Shown: positions 1 to 5,871, counted from the stretch's first letter. The stretch: 23,128 nucleotides of DNA from CAKSST01 sp045535505 (GCA_045535505.1 JAZSLU010000026.1:1-23128); one strand, 5' to 3'. Notes: generated by a model from the sequence alone, not told the origin. Numbers and translations are program-made.

Positions 1-181
1 CTTGAACAAATCGGGCGTTTTCCATATTGTCCCAAATAGGGCAACCGCCTTTGTCGGGCAACTCTGCCCAGCCCGCATCGCTTAATACGCCCTTTTTGCA
101 CCTATAACAAAAACTTGCAAGAAAGCACTCATATTCCGTGCCATTTGAAAACGGCTTTGATGGCTTTATTTCTATGCTCAT
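1..181 (-). CDS. Partial cysteine-containing small phage protein
   Basis: The reading frame starts at an ATG at 181 and runs off the left edge after 60 residues, so the C-terminus is unseen. An AGGAGG ribosome site lies seven bases upstream, making this start convincing. The visible part has four cysteines (residues 19, 25, 28 and 47), including a CxxC pair in FCYRCKKG and another Cys in GGCPIWDN. This is compatible with a small zinc-binding or rubredoxin-like knuckle, but the spacing matches no family I can name. It follows the ssDNA-binding protein gene in the same leftward operon, so an early or replication-related role is plausible from context only. Confidence 0.75.
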   Translation of the reverse strand, partial: MSIEIKPSKPFSNGTEYECFLASFCYRCKKGVLSDAGWAELPDKGGCPIWDNMENARFVQ

Positions 182-206
182 ACTTTGCCTCCTATTTCAT
201 AACTGA

Positions 207-237
207 ACCGCCCCACCCCACAATGGAGCAGGGCGGT
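207..237 (-). other. GC-rich intergenic hairpin
   Basis: Seven-base arms ACCGCCC (207-213) and GGGCGGT (231-237) pair perfectly. A second inner stem forms between ACCCC/CCCCA and TGGAG around 214-229 with one G-U pair. It lies in the gap between the ssDNA-binding gene (ends 261) and the next leftward gene (starts 181) in otherwise AT-rich DNA. There is no strong T tract on the minus-strand side, so it may be an attenuator or mRNA-stabilising hairpin rather than a full terminator. Confidence 0.5.
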
Positions 238-260
238 GTTTATTCACTCACCGTTTTTTA

Positions 261-833
261 TTACGCAAAGGGAAGGTCATCAAAATCGTCAATAGCTTCA
301 AAACCAACACTTGACGGCTTTGTTTCAGCGGGCTTGTTCTTCAACGGTTTGTCTTTAGGCGTTTTGAATTTACCGTTACGAATATCATCAACAGTAGTAA
401 AGGTGCAACATTCAGTTGACCAACCTGTATTGCCGTTCATTTCCCACTCAAAATTACGGAAAAGAACACCGACCATCTTGCCTTTCAGCTTCGCTTCGTC
501 CCAATTCCAATGATAACCGCTATTGCTTTCTTCGATACAAGCAAGACAGTTTCCGAATGTTCGTTTTTGGCTATCGTAATATTGGTTGCCTTCTTGCGGA
601 ACTGTCAAGCGGAAATTTCCTTTCCATTTCTTGTCCTCATTGGTGTTTTCTCTATACTGTGTTGCGAAAAAGTCTTTATATTCGCCCTCTGCGATGTCAA
701 AAGAAATAACAAGGACTTCACCCCAAGAATATTCTTTAACCTCTGCATTCATAATTTTGGCAACATAACCACCTGCGGGCAACGGCTCACCGCTACCTGA
801 ATTTCTTTTAATTTCTACATCAAATTTTTTCAT
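261..833 (-). CDS. Phage ssDNA-binding protein, DUF669-like
   Basis: This 190-residue protein probably binds single-stranded DNA during phage replication or recombination. The first 145 residues look like one compact beta-rich domain with many aromatics (YSWGEVLVISFDI, WKGNFRLTVP, WSTECCTF). A low-complexity Lys/Pro linker follows (about 155-175), then an acidic tip ending DDFDDLPFA. That tip resembles the partner-binding C-terminal tail of bacterial SSB. This layout fits the phage DUF669 family. The neighbours support it: a Gp157-like protein and a P-loop ATPase lie just upstream in the same leftward operon, a common recombination trio in Firmicute siphophages. The start has an AGGAGG site (TTTAGGAGGATTTAATA before ATG). 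The family is assigned by recall of overall pattern, not by alignment. Confidence 0.72.
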   Translation of the reverse strand: MKKFDVEIKRNSGSGEPLPAGGYVAKIMNAEVKEYSWGEVLVISFDIAEGEYKDFFATQYRENTNEDKKWKGNFRLTVPQEGNQYYDSQKRTFGNCLACIEESNSGYHWNWDEAKLKGKMVGVLFRNFEWEMNGNTGWSTECCTFTTVDDIRNGKFKTPKDKPLKNKPAETKPSSVGFEAIDDFDDLPFA

Positions 834-850
834 TATTAAATCCTCCTAAA

Positions 851-1333
851 TTATTTGATTTGTAAATTTTGCTTTTCGACCAATTCGCAACCGATTACTG
901 TTTCGCCATTTTTTAATAACTTTGCAATAGCGGTTTTGTTTGGCTTTTTCTCGGTTTTAATTGTCATAAACTCATCGGGTATAATTTCTTCATTTTCAAT
1001 TTTCACCGATGTTGACTTGCGATACGATAATGCAACTTTTGATGTTTCGAATTTTTCGCCGTCAAGGATTTGGTCAAGATAATCGGTTAATCTTTCTGCC
1101 TTTTTCTTTTTAACATCTGCACGGCTTTTAAGATTGTCAACTTCACTCTTTATTGCTTCTGCTTCCGATTTAAGATTTTTAATATAAAGTGCGATATTTT
1201 CAATTTTTTCTGTTCTTTCAACATCTAAATCGTCAAGGTTTTCGGGTAAAAGCACCTCTCCTGTTTCCTCGTCAATGTAAAAATCATTTTCAAGGATTTT
1301 GTTAATTCTTTCGTCAATTTGCCATAATGTCAT
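851..1333 (-). CDS. Siphovirus Gp157-like protein
   Basis: This 160-residue protein resembles the siphovirus Gp157 family: an N-terminal acidic region with EETGEVL, a long charged helix with heptad character (about residues 40-90, containing KNLKSEAEAIKSEVDNLKS), and a beta-rich C-terminal part with SYRKSTSVKI and a PNKTAIAKLLKNGE segment. The KxxLK-and-GCEL ending is typical of that family as I recall it. The molecular role is not established. It is repeatedly found beside phage ssDNA-binding and annealing genes, as here. The ORF starts with ATG behind AGGAGG and lies 17 bases upstream of the ssDNA-binding gene, which implies co-transcription. Confidence 0.78.
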   Translation of the reverse strand: MTLWQIDERINKILENDFYIDEETGEVLLPENLDDLDVERTEKIENIALYIKNLKSEAEAIKSEVDNLKSRADVKKKKAERLTDYLDQILDGEKFETSKVALSYRKSTSVKIENEEIIPDEFMTIKTEKKPNKTAIAKLLKNGETVIGCELVEKQNLQIK

Positions 1334-1349
1334 AATTATAACCTCCTAT

Positions 1350-2000
1350 TTAGTCATTTTCGTATTCTTCTATAGCCTTAATTACAGCTTCAATGTCATT
1401 CGGTATTGTCTTTTCTTCAAACAGGCCCATTGGTGTTTTGGCGGTAGAAAAGTTTGCTTGTGTTTCAAATAAATATTGACCGTCAACACACTTTGCATAA
1501 AGCACTATCGGGAATTTGGTTTCAAGACCGATTTTTGATAACTTTTGACCGTTGGTTTTAATGCTTGTAAACATATAACCGCTGTCGTCTCTTACCGTCT
1601 GCGAATGGCAAACAAAGATAACTGTTATATCATCTCGCATTGTTAAAGCATAGTCAATAATGCCATAAACTGAAACGGCCAAATCCATCCACTTGTCATA
1701 ACCTTTTTCTTTACTGCGGCGCATTTCATCGGCTACCATAATTCCGTTAAGCGTATCAATTATAACCGTTTTAATATGTGGGCATTTATCGTTTATACCC
1801 TGCATAATTGATAACACTTCAGCTTGTTTATCGGTACATTTATAATTTTTGTTTTCCGAATTATACTGACCTTTCCAGCCTCGCCAAGAAAGACCTTTTT
1901 TGTCGCAATCAAAATAATAAGTTGTTTTTGGGTCAAGGTTTCGCATTGAAGTAGTTTTGCCTGCTCCACTCTCGCCCATAATACCAATAATTTTAGCCAT
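1350..2000 (-). CDS. Phage P-loop ATPase, RecA-like (AAA_24/Sak4 type)
   Basis: This 216-residue nucleotide-binding protein has a textbook Walker A motif, GESGAGKT, at residues 9-16. A Walker B-like strand TVIIDTLNG has its acidic residue at 82, and a later strand VIFVCHSQ resembles RecA motif 3 or a sensor region. Size and gene neighbourhood match the phage AAA_24 group, whose best-studied members (Sak4) are RecA-like single-strand annealing proteins. It probably loads onto or anneals ssDNA with the DUF669-like protein downstream. The ATG at 2000 has a GGAGG 11 bases upstream and overlaps the end of the preceding 35-residue ORF by eight bases, so translation is probably coupled. An alternative is a generic phage nucleotide-binding protein without annealing activity. 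Confidence 0.8.
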   Translation of the reverse strand: MAKIIGIMGESGAGKTTSMRNLDPKTTYYFDCDKKGLSWRGWKGQYNSENKNYKCTDKQAEVLSIMQGINDKCPHIKTVIIDTLNGIMVADEMRRSKEKGYDKWMDLAVSVYGIIDYALTMRDDITVIFVCHSQTVRDDSGYMFTSIKTNGQKLSKIGLETKFPIVLYAKCVDGQYLFETQANFSTAKTPMGLFEEKTIPNDIEAVIKAIEEYEND

Positions 2001-2100
2001 TGTCGATGCCTCCTAAAATCTCGTCAATTTCCATTCTATTTTTACCTTTTAACAATATGAACATATCAATGTCCTCCTTTGTCATATCATCAAAATTCAC
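1993..2100 (-). CDS. 35-residue micro-ORF, GTG start
   Basis: This short ORF reads MNFDDMTKEDIDMFILLKG at its N-terminus and ends GGIDNG. It starts at GTG (2100) eight bases behind an AGGAGG. Its stop overlaps the first codons of the ATPase gene, and its start overlaps the stop of the preceding 32-residue ORF by two bases (GTGA). Tight coupling at both ends and a strong ribosome site argue that it is translated. It is acidic and mostly helical by eye. It could be a real small protein or a leader that feeds ribosomes to the ATPase. I recognise no family. Confidence 0.6.
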   Translation of the reverse strand: MNFDDMTKEDIDMFILLKGKNRMEIDEILGGIDNG

Positions 2101-2195
2101 TTTTTCTTCCTCCTTTTAATAGCATAAATCAATATGCCGATAAACTCGATTAAGCCTAAAGCATAACCACCTAAAAGAAAACCTAACCAAAACAT
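2097..2195 (-). CDS. 32-residue single-span membrane micro-protein
   Basis: The product starts MFWLGFLLGGYALGLIEFIG, continues hydrophobic to about residue 26, and ends with a basic run KRRKKK. This is the pattern of one transmembrane helix with a cytoplasmic positive tail. The ATG overlaps the stop of the Xre-type gene as TAATG, and AAAGGAGG lies seven bases upstream, so translation initiation is well supported despite the length. A GxxxG-like glycine-rich face could support oligomerisation. Small phage membrane proteins of this type are often involved in host membrane effects, but nothing here shows its target. Confidence 0.65.
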   Translation of the reverse strand: MFWLGFLLGGYALGLIEFIGILIYAIKRRKKK

Positions 2196-2383
2196 TATTT
2201 AACCTCCTTTTCTGCTTCTTCAAGTTTCTTTTCCCACTTTGCAACGGTGATAAAATGCGGATTGTATTTTTGGCTTTCAAGCCTCATAATTTCGGATTGA
2301 CTAACTCCAAATATCTTTGCCGCCTGTCGCAAAGTCAATAGATGTTCTTTACGGAACTGTTTAATCTTTTCGCCTAATGTCAT
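2195..2383 (-). CDS. Xre/Cro-type helix-turn-helix regulator
   Basis: This 62-residue DNA-binding protein consists of little more than one HTH_3 domain. Helices run across KIKQFRKEHLLTLRQAAKIF, then a turn GVS, then recognition helix QSEIMRLESQ, and a final segment KWEKKLEEAEKEV. The A-x-x-FGVS-x-S-x-I-x-x-x-E pattern is characteristic of Cro/CI family members. It probably represses or modulates a phage promoter, and the inverted repeat between the divergent promoters about 700 bases away is a possible target. The ATG overlaps the stop of the preceding zinc-cluster gene (ATGA), and its own stop overlaps the next start, so it is embedded in a coupled operon and not separately promoted. Confidence 0.85.
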   Translation of the reverse strand: MTLGEKIKQFRKEHLLTLRQAAKIFGVSQSEIMRLESQKYNPHFITVAKWEKKLEEAEKEVK

Positions 2384-2796
2384 TTGCTCACCTCCTCCGC
2401 CAGCTTATCGGCAAACCAATCTTTGTCTTGATTGATAAATGCTGAACAGTCAACATATTCTGCTTCTTTCAAAATACGATATAAAACCGCTTCAATTTTT
2501 GAAACACTTACCAAAGAAGCCAACAAAGCATTAATTTTAATTTCTTCTTTCGAGGCGGCTTCCGATATTGCATAGCAAATTTCAAAATCTCGTTTGTATT
2601 CTTCTACACAATCGTCACAAACACAACCACCGTTTAGTTCGTCTTCTAAAAAGCATTCGCCGCAAATTTTACACTTCTTTGCCTCGTCAAAACTGCCATT
2701 GCAATGTGGACAGCAAGCGAACACTTCTCCGTGTGCTTCTTTTGTGAATTTCGGTTCATCAAAAGTTCTTTCGCAATCATAACATTTGTAAGCCAT
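2380..2796 (-). CDS. Multi-zinc-ribbon protein
   Basis: This 138-residue protein has eleven cysteines in its first 63 residues (5, 8, 28, 29, 32, 42, 45, 48, 58, 60, 63), arranged as CYDC, CCPHC, CKICGEC and CVCDDC. It can form two zinc ribbons or treble-clef knuckles. The C-terminal half is helical and acidic and ends DKLAEEVSK. I chose ATG 2796 over an in-frame start ten codons upstream because AAAGGAGG lies seven bases before 2796. The first ribbon resembles general phage zinc-finger proteins used for nucleic-acid or protein contact. No specific function can be assigned. It lies early in the leftward operon. Confidence 0.75.
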   Translation of the reverse strand: MAYKCYDCERTFDEPKFTKEAHGEVFACCPHCNGSFDEAKKCKICGECFLEDELNGGCVCDDCVEEYKRDFEICYAISEAASKEEIKINALLASLVSVSKIEAVLYRILKEAEYVDCSAFINQDKDWFADKLAEEVSK

Positions 2797-2818
2797 TTTT
2801 ATTCCTCCTTTAATATAA

Positions 2819-2977
2819 TTATGCAAGGCAAGTCAATAATTCATTCATTGCATTTTTTGTTATATCGCCTTTTATATATTGCTGTGCAATTTTTGATATT
2901 AACTTATCGTGCTTATTATTATTAATTTCAAATTCCTTTTTTAATCCGTTTACAATTTGTGCTTCAAAACTATTCAT
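2819..2977 (-). CDS. Small helical protein, first gene of leftward early operon
   Basis: This 52-residue protein (MNSFEAQIVNGLKKEFEINN at the N-terminus) is charged and helical and has no recognised motif. ATG 2977 is chosen because AAGGAGG is placed eight to nine bases upstream; a longer frame beginning at 3037 would overlap the promoter -35. It is the first gene after the consensus promoter at 3009-3037, so it is likely among the most strongly expressed early products. First-gene small proteins of phage early operons often act on host functions, which is only a contextual hint. Confidence 0.65.
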   Translation of the reverse strand: MNSFEAQIVNGLKKEFEINNNKHDKLISKIAQQYIKGDITKNAMNELLTCLA

Positions 2978-3008
2978 TTTTTTATTCCTCCTTAAACTTT
3001 GTAACCTT

Positions 3009-3037
3009 ATTTTAACATACATTTTTATATTTGTCAA
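3009..3037 (-). promoter_or_regulatory. Sigma-A promoter of the leftward early operon
   Basis: On the minus strand, TTGACA (3037-3032) is followed by a 17-base spacer and TAAAAT (3014-3009), with a TG-n extension just before the -10. The first gene starts 32 bases downstream of the -10. The -35 is a perfect consensus and the spacing ideal. AT-rich DNA lies upstream of it. Confidence 0.88.
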
Positions 3038-3102
3038 TAATTATTTTTAAAATTTCATAACTTTTTTGAGCAAAATTTGAGATGTCATAAAAATGTCTTG
3101 AA

Positions 3103-3133
3103 ATTGACGCATCGCTGACATTGTTCTGTCAAT
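3103..3133. repeat. Inverted repeat, candidate operator
   Basis: ATTGAC (3103-3108) pairs with GTCAAT (3128-3133). Nested inside, TGACA (3116-3120) is mirrored by TGTCA (3127-3131) around a six-base centre. A further TGTCA lies at 3083-3087. The centre is exactly the -35 hexamer of the rightward promoter at 3121. A protein bound here would block that promoter. The in-window Xre-type protein is a possible ligand, unproven. Confidence 0.5.
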
Positions 3134-3149
3134 GGCTTTGTGCTATCGT
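3121..3149 (+). promoter_or_regulatory. Putative extended -10 promoter of rightward cassette
   Basis: TTGTTC (3121-3126), 17 bases, then TATCGT (3144-3149) preceded by TGC give an extended -10 type promoter. The -10 deviates from consensus at two positions, so this is weaker than the divergent promoter. It sits 18 bases before the first rightward start codon and is overlapped by an inverted repeat. Confidence 0.5.
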
Positions 3150-3166
3150 ATTTATGGGTGATAAAA

Positions 3167-3304
3167 ATGAATTTAGCAAAATTTATACAAAATCATAAAG
3201 AATTAAGCGAACTGCCCTTTTTGATAGTATTCCGCACTATGCAGATATTAAAAAGTATGGGTATGTTGAAAATTGAGGATAATACCGATGTGGAAGCAAC
3301 ATAA
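3167..3304 (+). CDS. 45-residue peptide, first ORF of rightward cassette
   Basis: The ORF begins MNLAKFIQNHKELSELPFLI and ends DNTDVEAT. It follows a GGGTGAT ribosome site at about six bases, the first good one after the candidate promoter. It overlaps the following peptidase-like gene by 17 bases in another frame, which suggests translational coupling. The N-terminal half is amphipathic and the middle (LPFLIVFRTMQIL) is hydrophobic. I recognise no family. It could be a real small protein or merely a leader peptide for the downstream gene. Confidence 0.5.
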   Translation: MNLAKFIQNHKELSELPFLIVFRTMQILKSMGMLKIEDNTDVEAT

Positions 3305-3665
3305 CGAAAACCCTGTCAATGCGAGGGTGGGGGATTGTGTTATAAGAGCAATAAGTACCGCTTTAAATCAAGATTGGGTAAAAACTTATGCGGAATTATG
3401 TGTATACGGCTTGATGTTTTGTGATTTGCCTTCCTCAAATGCCGTGTGGGCTTCTTACTTATCGCACAAAGGGCATAGGCGGTATGTGATACCAAATGAT
3501 TGTAACTGCTACACAGTTGAAGATTTTTGTAGAGACCACCCAAAAGGCGTTTATGTTTTAGGTACAGGAACTCACGCACTAACGGTTGTTGACGGCGACC
3601 ATTTTGACAGTTGGAACTCCAAAGACGAACTACCTATATATTATTTTACGAAAGATGAGGAATAA
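3288..3665 (+). CDS. Putative papain-like cysteine peptidase
   Basis: This 125-residue protein has the layout of a minimal papain-fold enzyme. A Cys sits at the N-terminal end of a helix (VGDCVIRAISTAL, Cys17), and a His lies on a strand in GTGTHALTVVDGDHFDSWNS (His96), followed by Asp107 or Asn110 as third residue. The GDCxxRA and H-A-x-x-VVDG spacing resembles C39- and transglutaminase-type folds, and the FDSWNS ending is typical of their last strand. I recall similar short proteins in Firmicute phage genomes, always without a known function. ATG 3288 is chosen (GAGG nine bases upstream); a TTG five codons earlier is possible. It has no signal peptide. It may cleave a neighbouring cassette product or a host protein, or be a binding-only relative. 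Confidence 0.6.
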   Translation: MWKQHNENPVNARVGDCVIRAISTALNQDWVKTYAELCVYGLMFCDLPSSNAVWASYLSHKGHRRYVIPNDCNCYTVEDFCRDHPKGVYVLGTGTHALTVVDGDHFDSWNSKDELPIYYFTKDEE

Positions 3666-3668
3666 ATT

Positions 3669-4187
3669 ATGGCTTACAATTATAACCCTTATTATTACAA
3701 CAACGGCGCAACACCTGATATGTTAAATCAATTCAAAATACCGTATCAGCAAATGCAAGTGCCACAGCAACCAATACAACAAAATTCTCCACCGCCACAA
3801 ATCCCTATTATAACAGGTGGACTAATCTATGTTGATAACGAAGAACAAGCAAAGAATTATTTGGTTGCTCCTAACAATGCTGTACCAATGTTTGATAAAA
3901 ACAAACCTTTAATGTATGTTAAGGCTTCGGACGGTGCAGGTATGCCAAACTTCAAAAAATATACTATATCCGAATATGAAGAAAATAACAACCTTGTAAA
4001 TGTGCCTCAAACGCCCACAGAACACCATTGCAAGTGTGGGGATAAGTTTATATCTAAAGAAGAATTAAACGCTACAGAGGGCAAAATACAAGAGATTATG
4101 TGTAGGTTAAGCGATATTGAAGACAAATACAAAACATTATCCGCAAAATCAACACCAAAAACGACTAAAAAGACGGAGGCAGAATAA
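3669..4187 (+). CDS. Pro/Gln/Tyr-rich protein with beta core, unknown function
   Basis: This 172-residue protein has a disordered N-terminus rich in Tyr, Asn, Pro and Gln (NYNPYYYNNG, then QQMQVPQQPIQQ, residues 1-50). A small folded segment follows (about 52-100) with GGLIYVDNEEQAKNYLVAPN and LMYVKASDGAGMP. The C-terminal end is helical or coiled-coil after a CKCG pair and finishes Lys/Thr-rich. The central segment matches a recurrent phage motif of the form (V/Y)-x-x-E-x-x-A-K-x-Y-x-V-A-P-x-N that I recall from many Firmicute phage hypothetical proteins, none with known function. It starts four bases after the peptidase-like gene behind GAGG. The prion-like N-terminus suggests a surface or assembly role, which is inference. 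Confidence 0.68.
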   Translation: MAYNYNPYYYNNGATPDMLNQFKIPYQQMQVPQQPIQQNSPPPQIPIITGGLIYVDNEEQAKNYLVAPNNAVPMFDKNKPLMYVKASDGAGMPNFKKYTISEYEENNNLVNVPQTPTEHHCKCGDKFISKEELNATEGKIQEIMCRLSDIEDKYKTLSAKSTPKTTKKTEAE

Positions 4188-4189
4188 TT

Positions 4190-4402
4190 ATGGCAAACCC
4201 ACTTTTTGATATGTTTGGCAATAACCCAATGCTAAAACTAATTAAAGATATACAAGACTTTCAAAAAACCTTTACAGGCGACCCAAAAGCACAGGTCGAA
4301 CAGATGATGAAAGACGGTAAATTATCGCAAGAGCAATTTAATGCACTTGCACAGCAAACAAACCAAATCACACAATTTATGGCAATGATGCCGAAAAAAT
4401 AA
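4190..4402 (+). CDS. 70-residue helical protein, unknown function
   Basis: This short protein begins MANPLFDMFGNNPMLKLIKD, then has a helical stretch with DPKAQVEQMMKDGKLSQEQF and a Met-rich end (FMAMMPKK). It resembles small proteins I recall next to the Pro/Gln-rich type in gut Firmicute phages, with the pattern NP-x-x-x-x-x-G near the N-terminus and a GKxSQEQFN helix. GGAGG precedes the ATG and overlaps the end of the upstream gene, so translation is coupled. Function unknown. Confidence 0.68.
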   Translation: MANPLFDMFGNNPMLKLIKDIQDFQKTFTGDPKAQVEQMMKDGKLSQEQFNALAQQTNQITQFMAMMPKK

Positions 4403-4403
4403 G

Positions 4404-4435
4404 GCTTTAATCAAGAGCGTACGGCTTGATTTAGC
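4404..4435 (+). other. Intergenic hairpin before Gly/Cys-rich gene
   Basis: GCTTTAATCAAG (4404-4415) pairs with CTTGATTTAGC (4425-4435) with one bulge and a nine-base loop. It is not followed by a T run, so it is more likely an mRNA stability or processing element in the 5' leader of the next gene than a terminator. Confidence 0.5.
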
Positions 4436-4471
4436 ATATATTATTTAATCTAACGAAAGGATGATTTTAAA

Positions 4472-5302
4472 ATGATGGAAACAGGATATTCCCTTGCTGA
4501 CATTGCGGCAGCAACAGGAAATAACAACAACAATGACGGTTTCGGTGGCAACGGGTCCGGCTGGTGGATTATACTCTTATTCCTTGCTCTCGCAAATGGT
4601 AATTGGGGTGGAAACAACAACGGAGGCGGTAATGGTGGCTATGGCTACTCACAGCCTATCGTAATTGATAGCGGTCGTTCGGGCGGTTCTTGTGGCTGTT
4701 GCTCACCTTGCGCAACACAGGCAGACCTTGCCACAGGTTTTAACAACTCTGCTGTGTTGGCTAACCTTAATGACCTTGCACTCGGTCAAGCAGGTATTCA
4801 GCAAACACTTTGTCAAGGCTTTAACGGTGTAAATACCGCTATAATGCAGAATTCTTTTAATGCACAGTCAGGCTTTAATTCTTTGTCACATCAGTTAGCC
4901 GATTGTTGCTGTGGCACACAAAGAGCCATTGACGGAGTAAAATATGCAATCGCTGAACAGGCTTGCGATACTCGTCACTCTATCTACAACAGCACCCGTG
5001 ACATTATAGACAATGCCAATGCTAACAGCCGTGCAATTCTTGACTTCTTAACACAGGACAAGATTGCAACGCTTACAGCAGAAAATCAGTCACTCCGCCT
5101 TAGTGCTTCTCAGGCAGACCAAAATGCTGTTATCCGTGCGGCTATTGACGCTTCGACTGCCGAAATCATTAGACGCACTGGCAACGATTGTCCCGTACCC
5201 GCTTTTGTGGTTTCTGCACCTACACCTGTAAACTTCCCCACAAATTGTTGCGGTCAAGTGCAATTCTCTAACGGTTGCAATAGCGGTTGCGGTTCTTACT
5301 AA
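4472..5302 (+). CDS. Gly/Asn- and Cys-rich protein with short hydrophobic segment
   Basis: This 276-residue protein of unknown function has distinct zones. An N-terminal helix (SLADIAAATG) is followed by an Asn/Gly stretch and a hydrophobic segment WWIILLFLALANGNW (31-45), then a Gly/Asn-rich linker to about residue 60 and a Cys cluster CGCCSPC (74-80). A long helical region then holds repeated Ala/Gln/Asn heptads, a second cluster DCCCG (144-148), a leucine-rich segment (LTAENQSLRLSASQ) and a C-terminal tail with CC and CNSGCG. The 11-14 residue hydrophobic run is short for a membrane span and could be an insertion peptide or packing core. I recall close look-alikes in gut Clostridia phages and prophages, uncharacterised. 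AAAGGATGA precedes ATG 4472; ATG 4475 is equally possible. Confidence 0.72.
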   Translation: MMETGYSLADIAAATGNNNNNDGFGGNGSGWWIILLFLALANGNWGGNNNGGGNGGYGYSQPIVIDSGRSGGSCGCCSPCATQADLATGFNNSAVLANLNDLALGQAGIQQTLCQGFNGVNTAIMQNSFNAQSGFNSLSHQLADCCCGTQRAIDGVKYAIAEQACDTRHSIYNSTRDIIDNANANSRAILDFLTQDKIATLTAENQSLRLSASQADQNAVIRAAIDASTAEIIRRTGNDCPVPAFVVSAPTPVNFPTNCCGQVQFSNGCNSGCGSY

Positions 5303-5320
5303 TTGAATAACTTAACTACT

Positions 5321-5354
5321 ATCGCTTAAATGCGATTGTTCGGCTTAATTGCCG
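5321..5354 (+). other. Two tandem small hairpins
   Basis: ATCGC/GCGAT (5321-5325, 5332-5336) and CGGC/GCCG (5341-5344, 5351-5354) form two adjacent short stems, each with a six-base loop. They precede the strong stem at 5370. Together they make a structured 80-base intergenic zone. Confidence 0.45.
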
Positions 5355-5369
5355 ATAATGTGAAAAATG

Positions 5370-5407
5370 GGCGGTAGGGTAATTATACCTTATCGCCTTG
5401 TTTATTT
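5370..5407 (+). terminator. Internal rho-independent terminator-like stem
   Basis: A 12-pair stem with two G-U pairs, GGCGGTAGGGTA (5370-5381) and TACCTTATCGCC (5386-5397), closes a four-base ATTA loop and is followed by TTGTTTATTT. It sits only 28 bases before the start of the next rightward gene. It may be a partial terminator that sets the ratio between the Gly/Cys-rich and beta-rich products, or a processing and stabilising element. Confidence 0.65.
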
Positions 5408-5424
5408 ATGAAAGGAATGATTTT

Positions 5425-5871
5425 ATGGCAGCTGAATACAGCGCAGTCACACTACAAACAGTAGATGTTGACGATAATATTATATTTGCCAATAGTTTTA
5501 GAGCTTGTCGCAAGGGCTTTATTGAACACCGAAATGACAGTGGCATTTTTACTTTAAAAGGTGCTTCAAACGGTTGCAGAGCGGTTTATCGTGTAACCTT
5601 TGATGGCAATATAGCGGCTAGCGCGGCGGCTGATGGCGGTGTTTTGGGTCCGATTAGTATTGCATTAACTATCAATGGCGAAGCCCTTGGAAACGCTACC
5701 GCCGTCGTTACTCCGGCGGCTCTTGCAACGGACTTTTTTAACGTGTCAATCACGACATTTATCGACGTTCCTTGCAACTGCTGTGTAACAGTTAGTGTTG
5801 AAAATGTAAGCGATAACGACTCTTCGATTGATGTTACCAATGCAAACATCATCTTTGACCGTGTGGCATAA
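5425..5871 (+). CDS. Beta-rich, possible jelly-roll surface protein
   Basis: This 148-residue protein is almost entirely alternating beta-strand sequence: AVTLQTVDVDDNIIF, FIEHRNDSGIFTL, GPISIALTING, FFNVSITTFIDVP, CVTVSVENVS, and a final NANIIFDRVA. A CNCC motif lies before the last strands. Strand order and the GPISIAL-x-x-NG segment recall the C-terminal jelly-roll (BclA/TNF-like) domains of Firmicute surface proteins and similar uncharacterised phage proteins, but no alignment was run. ATG 5425 is chosen because AAAGGAATGA precedes it; the longer frame starts at TTG 5398 inside the terminator stem. If the fold is right it could trimerise and decorate a virion or cell surface. Confidence 0.65.
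   Translation: MAAEYSAVTLQTVDVDDNIIFANSFRACRKGFIEHRNDSGIFTLKGASNGCRAVYRVTFDGNIAASAAADGGVLGPISIALTINGEALGNATAVVTPAALATDFFNVSITTFIDVPCNCCVTVSVENVSDNDSSIDVTNANIIFDRVA

Noticed and set aside
115..513. 132-codon rightward ORF over the early region
   Set aside because: Crosses the GC hairpin and overlaps two well-supported leftward genes; no ribosome site.
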